A stretch of DNA of 64,000 bases from Amoebidium appalachense (lineage: Eukaryota; Ichthyosporea). The position numbers and the translations under genes were made by a program. The stretch lies in assembly GCA_963693365.1 (NCBI GenBank), contig CAVNZM010000010.1, positions 6,324,001-6,388,000 of the forward strand, given 5' to 3'. The notes under the pieces were generated by a model, which searched no databases, was not told the origin of the DNA, and saw nothing but the letters and a program-made list of their open reading frames with translations. Shown one piece after another: positions 1-22,411 of the stretch; within the stretch, counting starts at the first letter, position 1, and each line of letters begins with the position of its first letter.

Positions 1-628
1 CTCTGAAAAAAGTGCAACTGGCCAACTTGAGTCCACAGAGGCAGTGTTTTGTCGGAAGCGAGCGCAGAAATAACCCGCGGAGAAAAGAGGGAAACTCGAT
101 TTGCAAAGTAGCTTACATTGTTGAGAATGGCTCGACTAAGCTTGTGTGCGGCCTTTTTTATTACGGAGGTGACCGTGTGCGGGCGAGTGACAGACTGACA
201 CTTCATAGTAGTCTTACCCGACCCCCTACTGACGTCACACCCCACAAGGATCGCAGAGTAGAAAGGGCTTCCACCTTGAAGAAGAAGCTTGCCGCAGGGA
301 GACAGCATTCAGCATCACTGCAGCTGAGCATGGTGAGCTACAGCTGCGAGCCTGCGCGGCACCAACCAAACCTGTCCCGAGTCATCGAATTCTGTACTCA
401 TGCATGCGCATGTGCCAAACTCACGGTGATCACACTCTGACGTTGCGTATGCTAGCTAGCCAGCACCACGACGCCTCAGCCTGACCGATGTTTGACTGGG
501 TTTCGCATAACGAATATGACACGAATAGAAGAATTACGATGAAGGAAATGTGAAATAGTGTTCTTTTACACATTATAATCTGTCATATGCATGACAATGT
601 GCTCTTGATCACGATCCCTATTATAGCC
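1..628. other. Unassigned unique sequence, promoter-like
   Basis: This is mixed-composition sequence without simple repeats. It contains a perfect CRE palindrome TGACGTCA at 230-237. A short ATG-initiated reading frame at 127 (MARLSLCAAFFITE) runs into a possible GT donor near 169 and could be a signal-peptide-like first exon, but nothing downstream supports it. I assign no gene. Confidence 0.3.
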
Positions 629-702
629 AACCCCTTGAAGTTGCATTAATGCAGCCAACCCCTTGAAGTTGCGTTGAAACCCCTTGAAGTTGCATTAATG
701 CA
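629..702. repeat. Short tandem repeat, about 3 units
   Basis: The core CCCCTTGAAGTTGC(A/G)TT occurs three times in a row. Two of the units are followed by AATGCA. It lies directly before a long C run. Confidence 0.8.
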
Positions 703-1103
703 TTGTGCCCCCCCCCCCCCCCCCCCCCCTCCCCCCCCCTCCCCCCTCCCCCCCCCCCATCCCCCCCGGGGCCCTCCCCCCCCCTCTCCGACAATGATCC
801 GAGTCTTACCCCCCTCCCCTCCCCCTCCCACTGGCATGCCCACGTGCACACGTGTCACACCGGATCCCCTTTCTTGTAAAGGATTTTTGAATTTGAAATG
901 GGGGGGGGGGAGTAGTAAATATCGATGTCCCCCCTGGTGGTACCCCCCTCCCCCCCTCCCGGCGGGGGGGGGACCCACCCCCTCCCGGCCCCCCCCCCTT
1001 ACCCCCCTGCGTGCGCGTGATCATGGCATTAAAGAGTCCCCGAAATTTTCACCCTCCTAAGACGGTATTCTTTTTGGCAACTGATGCATATCCCCATCCT
1101 CTT

Positions 1104-1134
<31 letters not shown>

Positions 1135-1140
1135 TTCCCC
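703..1140. repeat. Poly-C/poly-G low-complexity block
   Basis: This block is long C runs with scattered T, one G run, and a 40-nt C run near 1107-1135. The long proline- or glycine-rich reading frames across it are composition artefacts. Confidence 0.85.
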
Positions 1141-1149
1141 CCATTGTAC

Positions 1150-1441
1150 ACCCATACACACACACACTCACGTGCACACACACACGCACGCACCACACAC
1201 GCGCGCACGCGCGCGCAGTCACCCATACATGCACACACACACACTGTGGCACGTGCACGCGCGGCCGTACACGCACACGCACACGCACACGCACACACAC
1301 ACACACACACTGTCACACACACACACAAACACACACATACACACACACGCGCGCACACGTCACACAGACACACACACACGTGCACGTGACTGCGCGCGTG
1401 TCTGTACACACACGCGCACACACGCACACACACACACAGTG

Positions 1442-1487
<46 letters not shown>

Positions 1488-1689
1488 TTCTGCACGCGCG
1501 GCCGTACACGCACACACACACGCATACACACACGCATACACACACACACAGTTTCACACACACACACAAACACACACATACACACGCACGCGCGCACACA
1601 CACACAGGCACACACGCGCGCGTGTGACTGCGCGCGTGTCTGTACACGCACACGCACACACGCACACGCATGCGTGCGCACACACACGT

Positions 1690-1721
<32 letters not shown>

Positions 1722-1790
1722 GCGCGCGCGCATACGTGGACGCGCGGCCGTACGTACACGCACACGCACACGCACTTCCAACCCGTTCGT
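1150..1790. repeat. CA-rich array with higher-order structure
   Basis: CA/CG dinucleotide sequence is punctuated by a repeated block around CGCGCGGCCGTACACGCACA near 1258, 1496 and 1742, which gives a period of roughly 240 bp. TGTCACACACACACACAAAC-like segments recur between them. The His/Thr- and Val/Cys-repeat frames here are not genes. Confidence 0.75.
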
Positions 1791-3253
1791 GCCCTGGGGT
1801 GGGGGAGAGGGGGGAGGGCAGGGAAGGGGGGGGGGGAGGGGAGGGGAGGGGAGGGGGGAGTATGACCGTATGGCATAGTCTGAGTTTCAGGTGATCAAGG
1901 AACTCTATTAGCCTCAATCAAAGTTTACGTTTTGGCATTGTATGCATGCATATGTAAGCTGCTGCTGAATATAGTACTCTTATGTGATCAGGTTTTATGA
2001 TACAGTCACATGATGTCAGCCTATAGGGTGGGCGGTGGGTCCCCTCCCCCTCCCCTCCCCCTGCTAGCCGGAGGGGTGGGTGGGTCCCCCCCCCCCGCAA
2101 CGTTACTACTACCCCCCTCCCCGTTCAAAATCAAGAATCCCTAACCCCCTTTCCACCCTCCCATATTTCCCCTCCTACCACATACCTCCCAGATTCTGAT
2201 GACAACCCCTTCCCCCCCCCTCCCCCCCCCCCAACCCACCCATGTGCATATCCACCACCACCACCACACACGTGTACACAAAAATCTTCGATTTCAACAC
2301 TACATATACCTATAAACACAGCCTTGTCAACCAGTTGCATAAATGCATTGCCTTTTACTTTATTACACCACCGAGTCAATACATTTCTGCAGTGGTATGG
2401 ATAGTGGAACCTGTCAACAGCTGCAACCATACAAATTCATAATTCAGCCACCCGGGCTGAAGATTTCAAGTAGTATAACTAGTACTGGTGCAAAAGGTTC
2501 ATATAACAATAATATATCACAATTGGCAAAGAACCACATCCTTTCCAGTGCGTTGATAAACGCAAAAAAAAAAAAAAAAAAAAACCTAAACGTGCAGTGT
2601 TTGCATGTTTGCTAAGGCTGTAAAATAACTGTTTTCATTCCTGATATACGACATGATGCAATACAGTAATTACCACGTGCATTCACATAACGTGCAAACA
2701 AACCATTATTGGTGCACGATATGTCAGGTTTAAACGAAAAGCAGGAAAGCAATCCTATGCAATGCACCGAACAGTGTTAGCAGCACTGTCTCCCCCCCCC
2801 CCCCCCCCCTCCCTCCCTCCCCCGCTGCGCAAAACACACACACACACACACACACACACAACGAAAAAGGGGGGGGGGGGGGGGGGGGAGAGAAGGAAAA
2901 AAGAAGGAAAAAAGAAGGGAAAAGAAGAAAAAAAGAACCCCTCCTCCGGGTTCACCGTCCCTCCCCTATGCTACTGTTCACTGCACGGTAAGGAACAAGC
3001 AGCAATTATCCGATTTCCGAATTGAAAAACAATGTCTTCAATCTGTATATGATGGTTGGGATCCCAGCTCAGCTTCACAGCTCACGGCGCAAGCTACCGT
3101 CATATTTTCACCTCGCGCGTCAGGGGCAAAATAAAAATGGAAATAAAAAATGAAAATATGAAAGAAAACAGGGATAGCATGAAGACATGAATCGAAGAGA
3201 CGGTGACCGGAAAGGCCGTTCAGAATCTCATCGGACGGAAAACTGTCGCATTA
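1791..3253. other. 3' flank of fizzy-related gene; simple repeats
   Basis: This holds G-rich repeats (1800-1860), C-rich tracts (2040-2235), A runs (2560-2583), and a C-run/(CA)n/G-run cluster at 2790-2890. I see no exon with family similarity. The 3' UTR of the minus-strand gene should lie in its right-hand part. Confidence 0.5.
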
Positions 3254-12863
<9,610 letters not shown>

Positions 12864-15143
12864 CTTCGGCGGCAAAGGTTACGAACGCCTATCTCTCAGA
12901 AAAGCATCAAGCTTCGTGCAAGTTAGCAGTTAACATGTATAGTAAGCATAGCTATTCTGTTATCCCTTAATGTGTGGTTAGAAAAGTTTACGATAGTGCT
13001 TGCAAGGGCGAAAGGTTGTTGTTGGCTCGTGAGGTTTTGCCGTGATCGGGATCAACGTAAACATTTGTTGCTGATTTGAATTTTTATGTCACCAAAGAGA
13101 AGGCTACATAATAACCTAATTATAAGAATTTTCATGACCCATTTGGCTGCTGACCAACATAGCTTGTGTATCTCATGAGAGAGTCCTCTTGACACTTGTG
13201 CCAAAAACATCAGAAATATCTAAGCCCTGTCTCAACCTCTAACCAACCAAAATCATAACGAACAGCACAGAAAAGAAGAAAAAAAACTGGGGCACAACTC
13301 TTTTCTAGGCTCACTGATTGTGCTTGCTAAACCGTTATACACAGTCGCACAGAACAGAACGAAAAACAAAGCATCCCTTCTGTGGTTGAAGGGCACTTTC
13401 GCTTGCAGCGTACTCAAGTTGGTGCGAGGCTGCGCGGGCAGCTGCAGCGTAGTTTTGGCATTGGCGAACTTTTTGAAGTGGCCGGGAACGCAAACAGGCG
13501 CGGAAATGATTGGCTGTACTTTGGGGGCTAATGGGAACTAATGTAAATGCGTTAAACTATAACACACAAGCACCTGGGTTGCCCAAAGTAGGATTTTATA
13601 TAGTTAATATTTTTAAATAATAGCAAATTTCATGCTTTGCTATCACCGCTTTTGACCGTTATGTGCATCGTAAATCGATCGCGAACACACCGGCCGGTCG
13701 CGGTGCCGCCCTGCAGGCCCGCGCGTAAACAAACGTCTAGACCGTGCCGCGAAGTTGACCGGCCGGCGGCCGCCTCACGAGCGTATCATGCCCGGCCGGT
13801 TTCTGGTCGCCTCGGAAGTTCACCGCCCTTGCTGCGCCTTGTTAGGTTTGCTAAACCCCATTTGGTAAACTTGATGACACAGCATGGACAAACCCATTTG
13901 CAACAAGACGGGTGGCCAAAGGCATTCATGCAGCCACGGGCCATACCTTGCTTGATACTAATAAGCCTTGAGTGCGTGCGTTGAAGACTCATGGCCTTTC
14001 TGATGCACTGTATGTGGTAAGCTGCATCCCCGGCCGTTAGAAGCGAGCAAGGGAGGGGGGGTTAGGGCGGCTGCGGCGGGACGGGCAGTATTTTTTTATT
14101 ATTTTTTTTTTTTGGACTGGGGGGGGGGGAGGGGGAAGGTGGGAGGGAGGAGAGGGAGGTGGAGGGGGAAGGACCGTCCGTGGCTGGGAGGGGGGGGGGG
14201 GGGGGGGGGGATCCCGATGATGTTGACTGCATATGCTTGCAGAAATTACACCGGCAAGGGTTGATGTGAAAGACCGTCAATACGAGATCTGCATGTTAGG
14301 CCTGGATTATAATTATCATAATGCAGGTATTAGTACTCATTATGTGCTGCAGCGGGAAGTCAGCACACCGGTACCGGTACCGTGACAGGGGCTGTGTAGC
14401 CGTTCACCGACCATTATGTTCAACAGAACTTTCTTTTTTTTTGCCCTCATTCCACTCAGTGCAGAGAAGTAGGTTTACCTGTATACATTGTCTGAACTTG
14501 AGACGCCTGGATTGTGTATAAATCCATGATGATGGTGTCCCGGCCCACCCATACTCTTTTTTTGAACGGTACCATAGCTACGGTAGCACGATTCGAATGG
14601 TGCTACGTTTACTAAACCCAGCGAGCTAATTTTTGTGTCATTTACGTTTGTGCTGTGTGCACGTGTGCGTCTCTATCCTGACATGTATCTCCCCTCTCTC
14701 TCTCTCTCTCCCCCCCCCCCCCCCCCCAAAAAAAAAAAAAAAAAAAAAAAAAAACACTACCACCAAATCCCCCCGACAACACAAACGAACACCAAAACCA
14801 TATTTAACCCGTTTATTCCCTCCTCTTCTTTCGTTCGCTCTTTCACTCCACTCTATTCTTTCTTCTTTTGGCTCCCCTGCAACGTTTCATTCGGTATCAT
14901 ACGGTTAAATCAAAGCTACGGTTTAACTTGCAGTGTAGATTATTAAAGTTTGTGTCGACAAACTATGTATGCCAATTGGTGTACCAGTGTCGCCGGGGCC
15001 CCTTTGTTCAGCGCATAGAGCGGTTAGTTTTGCTTTGTAAAGCTGCACGACCAAATTCGAAAAATTCCTTAGAAGGCAAATATTTGCTTGGGGTCTGCAG
15101 ACGGTTTTTGGCCCTCACGCCACTGAGGTTGTTGGTGTTTTCC
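12864..15143. other. Intergenic region between two minus-strand genes
   Basis: The 12864-13600 part is unique sequence that should contain the fizzy-related promoter. 13670-13850 is GC-rich with several CCGGCCGG motifs. 14040-14215 has T and G runs. 14690-14755 is (CT)n-C-run-A-run. 14900-15143 should contain the 3' UTR of the RhoGEF gene. The frame at 13637-13984 shows no recognised similarity and I do not annotate it. Confidence 0.5.
13497..13513 (-). promoter_or_regulatory. E2F-like site plus CCAAT box upstream of fizzy-related
   Basis: On the plus strand, GGCGCGGAAA (13497-13506; sense TTTCCGCGCC, an E2F consensus) is followed 2 bp later by ATTGG (13509-13513; sense CCAAT). The pair lies about 640 bp upstream of the start codon. 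The placement suits cell-cycle control, but this is inferred from motifs only. Confidence 0.4.
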
Positions 15144-15763
15144 TCAGAAGGCTTGCCACGGGTGGACACTCTCACCCTCTTGTCCGGTAACGATTTCCCC
15201 TGCGAGGTTGAACTGCAAACACGAGAACCCAGGGTCAGTTTTGCGGCCGGACAGCGGAAAATAGCAAATAAAACGATAAAATGGTATAACTGGCCGTGTC
15301 CCCACCCTACCACCACCACCACCACCACCCCCATCCACACACGCATTCACACATGTGATAACACACACACCGCCGTCACTATTGCCACCACCATGGCCAC
15401 CAGAAACCCCCCGGCCCACCATCCCTCACTCTAAGCCCTAACTCGAGATCAATCTTCCCTGCTATGTTGTACCACTTTTCATGACTGCCTTGATACTCAT
15501 AAACCGGGCCCTTCTGCCCCAGAAAATTATGACCGGTAGCCCGATATATTATAACCGATAAGGAGCAAACAGATGGCTTTATACTGCTCGCTGGGTAGCT
15601 GTTGTGTTGAGTATCATAAAAAATGTTGGTATTGGGTTTTTCCTTGTGTGTGTGTGCACATATTGGGAGCATATAGTCAGAGGGGCGAGTGCCACAGCCT
15701 AGGAAATGGCAAAGTGGGATGGGTGCCCACGGGGAGGGGGGATGGGGGAGCAGGGTGGTGTGT

Positions 15764-15812
<49 letters not shown>

Positions 15813-16425
15813 ATAATAAATCTTGTTAAATGGAAAAAGAATATGCATACTCCTAGAAAAGACAAAAAATAGTAGCCAATGGCAAGGATCCATGTGAATG
15901 GTGGGTGAGTAAGTACACAAGAGCACAATTATATGTGTGGATCAAGAATGGTGATCACTCACCTGGGGGAGGCACGGGTGGGCTTGTTGGGGCTGCATTG
16001 CCAGGCTGCTGAGGGTTTGTGGCTGTCTGCTTGTTCGGTTGCTGGGTTGGCTGGGCTGCAGGCTGTGCATCCCCCTGCTTGCTGAAGAACTCCTTGACTA
16101 CGAACGATCGTGACACCTTCGGTGGCAGGCAGAGAATGGCCTGCGGTGTTGCACAAGGGCAATAATTCATGTTAGATGATATCCATGCCCAGTATTCTTG
16201 ATATTCTCCTTGTTCCAACTAATGATTCTCCAGCTAATAATGCCCCGGCCCCTATGTACCAGTCCCCCCCCCCCCCCCCCCCCCCTCCGCCAAAAAAAAA
16301 AAAAAAAAAAAAAAAAGAAAAGAGAAGCCCTCCACATGTGGCTCTCCTCTCGTTGTTTACATGGTATGAAATTGGACAGTTTCTCACTCTCACTTTCTCT
16401 GCCTCTGTCTCTCGCCCTGTCCCCC

Positions 16426-16477
<52 letters not shown>

Positions 16478-17361
16478 GGCCTTAACCCTGCTTGCTCATT
16501 GCATAAATCATGGTACATTTGTACACCCGCCAACCCACCCTCTACCATCCTACTTTCCCCTCACCAGCCCCTGCCACCCACTCAAGTCTCCTCAAGCCTT
16601 GACGTGGGATTGATCTTCTCAAATGTGTTCTAATAGATTACGGGTTGTTATCCCCAGAGAATTTTCACATTAAAAATACGTGCTACGGGCTATGGGTGTC
16701 TATTATAACTTACTTGCAAATACCCGTCCAAAACGGGCAGTCGCTGTGCTGCAAGGGCCTCTGTAACGTGCAGCCTCATGGGTGGAAGGTCTGGTAGTGT
16801 CCGTGGCTTGCCGGTAGTTCCTGCCTCCTCAGGGAAGTGTGCTGTTCCAGTCACATGGGATAGGCATCAGTGTGCATGTAGGGCTGTTGGTACTGTACAT
16901 GCACAAACAAAAAAACTTTATCGGTACAGGTTTGACCAGCAGTGGAGAGAAATCCCCAGACGGGGGGAGAGGGGGGGCTGGGGAAGGGGGGAACCTTTTT
17001 TTTTCCTTTCTTAGACTTCACTCCGTCTCCCGGGAGATGAACGGGGGGGGGGGGGGGGGGGGGGGGGTCGGAAAAAAGTTCTGAAGAAAGAAGCGAGAAA
17101 TAAAAAGCGAGAAAAAGAAACATCTTATCTTTTTTTTTCTTAGTCTCTTTAAGCTTTCCATCGCAGAAAATCTGTGCCAAAAGCTTCTATTGCCCTCCTT
17201 TAGTTGTCATTAAGTAATTTGGGGGAATAAGTTCTTTCCTGTTGGTCTCGTTGTCTCTGCGTTTTTTATTTATTGATAAATGAGTTCCCGTGGTTGGGTT
17301 TTTTTTCTTTCTCTTTCTTCCTTCCTTCCGTTCTTTCTTTTCTTTTCTTTTCTTTCTTTTT

Positions 17362-17410
<49 letters not shown>

Positions 17411-19121
17411 TATACCTGTCAGGGCCAGATGCAAGTCAAAGAAGTCGTCATAACGGCGCCACATGGTTGCACCCCCCTCCTCCACAACGCTGTACACAAA
17501 GCCCTTGCCCAACCGCCCAGCCTCAGGCCGGCATTCCTGCACCCTGACCTGTGTGCATTGGTTAGTTTAGATTTGTGTGTTTTACCGCTGTTATTATCAC
17601 ATGCCATAAAGCCTTGCTTAACCCCTCTACACAGGTAAAAGGGGAAGCTTTCTTAAATTTCTTAAAGCATGTTCGTCTTGCCCCCCCCCCCCCCCCCCCC
17701 CCCCCCCACACACACACGCACACACACCACCCCACCCTTCTCCTCATCTCTGAATCTACACGCGTATGCACACACCCCTGCTTCGAGGTAGGGAGGAGGG
17801 AGGGAACGGAGGGTAGCCTAAGGGGCTATGTGAGCCTTTGGAGGGTGCATATGAGAGGTACATACACAACATGGATGGTGCGGGTACGTAGGAAGAGACA
17901 GACGACCACAGAGAAATCTGAGTATTGGTGTTTGGATAAGTCATTCCAAGCGGTGCTTGGTCATACTAGACACGCACGAACGAGGGTTGTGGGTTTGAGG
18001 GAGGCACCTTTCGTGCAGGGGCTCCGAACCCGAGCTTGGCATCAGATGTACGGTTTCCTGCCTGGGGAGATGAGAGTCCTCCCTGTGTCTGTGTGTTTAA
18101 GTAAGCAAGGGTTAAAACGTGAGAACCCTGGACTGTGAACCTCTCCTCCTTCCTCTCCCCTCTACAAACTGAGGACATACCCCCCCCTCCCCCCCCCCCC
18201 CCCCTTCCCCCCCCCCCCCCCCCCCCTTCACCCAGACACACACATACACACACACAACAGCTAGCGAGAAGCATACACAATGTGTGTCCAAAATTCAGCA
18301 TAGAACAACTCTTACCTTTGCCTGTGGCTGTGTGACCGGTGTGTGCGATTGTGGTGGCTGGTATGGTGGTATGGTTGGGGCCTTTGCAGACTGTGTGCTC
18401 TGATATGGTGCAATTTTAGGTGGGTTGGGGTTCTTTGGGCTCCGTGGCGGAGATAACTGTGGGTCAACCTGCAGCAAGATGGTCTCAGTGTTTGACTTCT
18501 ATCGCTGTAGGAAGTACCTGTGCAGGCCTCTGATCTGATATTTCTGCCGTGCACAGTATCTCCCCCCCCCACCCCCCGCCCCTTTCATCCAGTCATTCGG
18601 GAAAAAAAACGTGCCTAACTTAACATCCCCACCACCAGTTGCACTACCTCCCCCCCTCCCCCCCTCCCGCCTCTCCCACCTCACTCACATGCACATTCAC
18701 CCATCCCTTGACTACACAGCTACCACGAAGACCATTGCTCCCCCCCTCCCCTCCTCTCCCCCCCCCTCCCCCGGGGGATCCCGCTCTTTTTAATAAAATT
18801 GTTGGTATGAATAGCTGCCACTTACGGTTTTTGTGGACGCCGATTCTCCGCTGCTGGGTTTCAGATTCGAGTGCTTGCCTGTGCTTTGAACTGAGATTCG
18901 GACGATCAGTCAACATGGTATGCGGCATATGTAAAGTGTAATTAAGTAGAATTCACTAGAAGGGCCGTGGAAAAGTAGAGAGGGGAGGAAGGAGGTTGGG
19001 GGGGGGGGGGGGGGGGGAGGGGAGGGGGGGGAGGGAGGGGGCAGATGAGACAATACAAAGAATATGTTTCTGCCCATTATGGGAATGCAAAACTTGTGTG
19101 TGTATGAACTTTTCGCTGGGG

Positions 19122-19152
<31 letters not shown>

Positions 19153-20018
19153 AGGGGGGAGGGGGAGGAAGAGGGTCACAGGGCTCGGACCGAGGAACGG
19201 AGGTTACGTAGGTAGGTACTTCTTCTTCTCCCTCTCTCCCTCTCTCTTCCTCCCTCCCTCCCTCCCTCCCTCTCTCTCTCTCTCTCTCTCCCCCCCCCCC
19301 CCCCTCTCTGTATGTGTGCGTCTGTGTGTGTTTGTTTGTTTGTATTTCTTTTTTTTTTTTGCGTGGCGGGGGGAGGGGGGGGGGGGGGGGGGGGATTACC
19401 AGTAGTGGAGGGCAGGGACCTGTTTCTGTTGAGGGCAGTTGGGCTCGAGGGAGGCACAGTCTGCAGGTCTGGCTCGGACATGGCCATGGGGTTGCTGATC
19501 TGGGGCCGGGACTTGGACTGCCGCTTGACCAGAGAGCTGAGGAACCCGAAGAAACTGTTGCGCTTGCCGGCCTTGTCGTGTGTCTGACAGGAATAAAAGT
19601 AAGCATGTTGCTTTCATGGGTTCCGACGCTCCTCCGTACCATGACCCTCCCCTCCTTCCCCCCCCCCTCCCCCCACCCCCTCCTACCCCCTCTCTCCCCC
19701 TCCCCCCCCCCCCCCCCACACACACACACACGTACACACTTTTCCCAAGTCTCCCCCTTCCTCTTTTCTTAGGCCCAGTACCCTCGTGCTATTCTCTTTA
19801 CTTGGCTGGTGGCAGGGGGTTGGGGGGGAGGGGGGGGGGGGGGGGGGGGGGGAGGGGGCTAGAGGTATTGGTCATTAGATCGGCCTCAAATTTCAAAGCT
19901 GGGTTTGGCTATGGTACTTTAGTGTGTGTACTTGTAAATCCACTTGTGCAGGTTGTGTTTGTTCATATAACTGGTACTCTTGACCAAAACAGCTACCACC
20001 ACCACCACAACAACAACA

Positions 20019-20052
<34 letters not shown>

Positions 20053-20509
20053 GCGTGTGTCGAAAGAATTATTGGGGTGTGAAGGAGGGGGTGGGAAACG
20101 AAAGGGGGGCAGAGGAGGAGGAGGAGAAGGGGGGAGGGGGGGGGGGGGGGGGAAGAGAGGGGAGAATTCCGTTGTATATTCGAAATGGTGTGGGGAGGGG
20201 GGAAGAGGGGGTACCAGGAGGTTGTGATTTGAGGTTGTATAGGGTACGGGGCTCTGCTTGTAGTCTTACCGAATCGGATGAGCCGTGGAGCTCAGGAACT
20301 GAGTTGTGTCGGGGGGGTGTGCTGTCTGCTGTTGGGCTGGATGGGGTTGACAGGGCTGAGGAGGATGCTGCATGTAGTTTATACAGGATGAGTGCCCATA
20401 ATAATATCGGATTTTGTCTGCTCTCTTTTCGCATGTCTCTCCGCGAGTCTCTCTCTCTCCCTCTCCCTCCCTCCCTCTCTCTCCCTTCCCCTCCCCCCCC
20501 CCCCCCCCC

Positions 20510-20545
<36 letters not shown>

Positions 20546-20834
20546 ATCTCCCTCCTCCCCACACCCGGCCATGGGGAAAAGAACAGCCCGACACCGATGC
20601 TACTGGGTCTCACATGGCGTCACATTGATATTCTCGTAAAATCTCAAGATTCATCGCCAATTTGAAAAAATAAAAGATAAGAACAAATCCCAAGTTCACC
20701 TAAGCTATCTCGTAGCACAGGTACGGAGATATTCACACTCTTTATCATTATGATATAGTAGGATTCTATAATTCTGACACCTATGCGGACCGGCCCTGTT
20801 CAGGCTCCAACAGCTGGAGCTCCGGTTTGGGTTA

Positions 20835-20867
<33 letters not shown>

Positions 20868-21463
20868 TCCCACATACTCTTCCCCTCCCCCCTTCCCCCC
20901 CCCCCCCAAAAAAAAAAAAAAAAAGAAAGAAAAAAAAAACCGTCTTTCCGGTTTCAGGTAGATCGAATGTGTTGCCTCCCCCCTCCCCCCCCCCCCCCCC
21001 CCCTTTTTTTTTTTTTTCTCTTGTAGTCTTACATATCCCTCTTTCTCGATCTCCCTTCTCCCGTGCACTACCAAACATTCTCGCAACCACGCACGGCCTT
21101 ACCTTCTGCTACGTCCAGCCCTGTTTTTCTCAACAACTCCTTTTTGCGCAGAAATTCAGGAACATTTTCGTTGCTGCCGGCAACGTCTAGCCCACCGTCC
21201 ATCGACGCCGCATCAGCTGCCGATGTGTTTGCATGAATAAGTTACGTGATAGTTCAAGGGAATTATTGCCATTGATTTTCACCAGATTGAAGAAATACCC
21301 GATGGAGAGAGTATATCAGAGCTCGTTACACACACAAACATGAGGGTGATTCAGAAAAAGCATGCATGTGCAAACGCATGCTTCAAACTCACCATATGTA
21401 TAGACCCAACAAAACTGATATAGTTCCATACCAGAGCTACTCTTATGCATGCACGGCAGAAAT

Positions 21464-21501
<38 letters not shown>

Positions 21502-22334
21502 CCCCCCAACCCCCACCCCTACCTTTTCGCAGGCGGTTTCTTGCAGCCAAGAACTCGACCTCTGGTTCCAATTGGCTATGTTCAAGGAGACTTGTTGCAG
21601 ATGCATTTGAACCTCTCTGTAGGTCTGGCCGTAGGGGAGAGGACGGGGCCTTTGTGGACACGGGTGACTGGGGTACTGATGCCTGTGTGGCGGCACTGAG
21701 GCACAAAGTGAGCACTGGGACACATGCACGGTTGTGCTGGCTGGAATAAAAACTACTACTAGTACAATAGCATAGTAAACTCTTTCAGTGGCTCTCCTTT
21801 TTACGCACCTCCCCTCCCCCCCCCTTCCCCCAACACACACATACACCCCACCCCACCCCCGTCTGCCCCTCAACCCCTAAGAATTCGAATTTCAAAAAAG
21901 GGAGAGAATGAGAAAGAAAAGGCGAGCAAAATTGCTAGAAGACATGCTTTCACACCTGTGGACACCCACTTGGCCTACGCTTGCGCATGCGAGGTCTTTA
22001 TCTATCCTGGTCTCTCGCCACATATCAACTCTATTTAACGTAACCGAGATTCTACCCCCCTCCTACCCCACTCGCTCCCCTCCGTGCCCCTATCCGCCAC
22101 CCCTACCGCATGTGTGTAAGTGTGTGCGCGCCCACAAACACACACACATGCTCCTTGCCTTAACGTCCCCCTTACCCACCTCAAAAAAAGAAAAGAAAGA
22201 AAAGGAGGGGGAGGGGGGCAGGGGAGGGGGGGGGGGAGGAGGAGGGGGGGCACACTCTCCCGGTTACGGTACTTGGGCCACCTAAATTGACTACTCTGTC
22301 CCGGTGAGCAGTATGATTTGCGCATGCACATGCA

Positions 22335-22411
<77 letters not shown>

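Noticed and set aside
1011-1917. Long reading frames of His/Thr, Val/Cys and Pro/Gly repeats (also at 4374-4814, 6464-7243, 30304-30914, 31262-32370, 40150-41107, 44291-44679, 46809-47118)
   Set aside because: They are translations of (GT/CA)n and homopolymer tracts, are open in several frames on both strands, and carry no conserved residues.
13637-13992. Frames on both strands in the GC-rich segment, including a Cys-rich one
   Set aside because: No splice structure, family motif or neighbouring exon supports them. The segment is probably promoter or CpG-rich flank.
15008-15215. Alternative terminal frame reading [20 protein letters not shown]
   Set aside because: It requires a phase-2 entry that no upstream donor provides. 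The frame ending at 15144 is phase-consistent.
15379-15813. A longer version of the penultimate RhoGEF exon reading [20 protein letters not shown]
   Set aside because: It would need a phase-0 junction, but the preceding exon ends in phase 1. The shorter exon starting at 15458 fits, though with a weak acceptor, so this remains uncertain.
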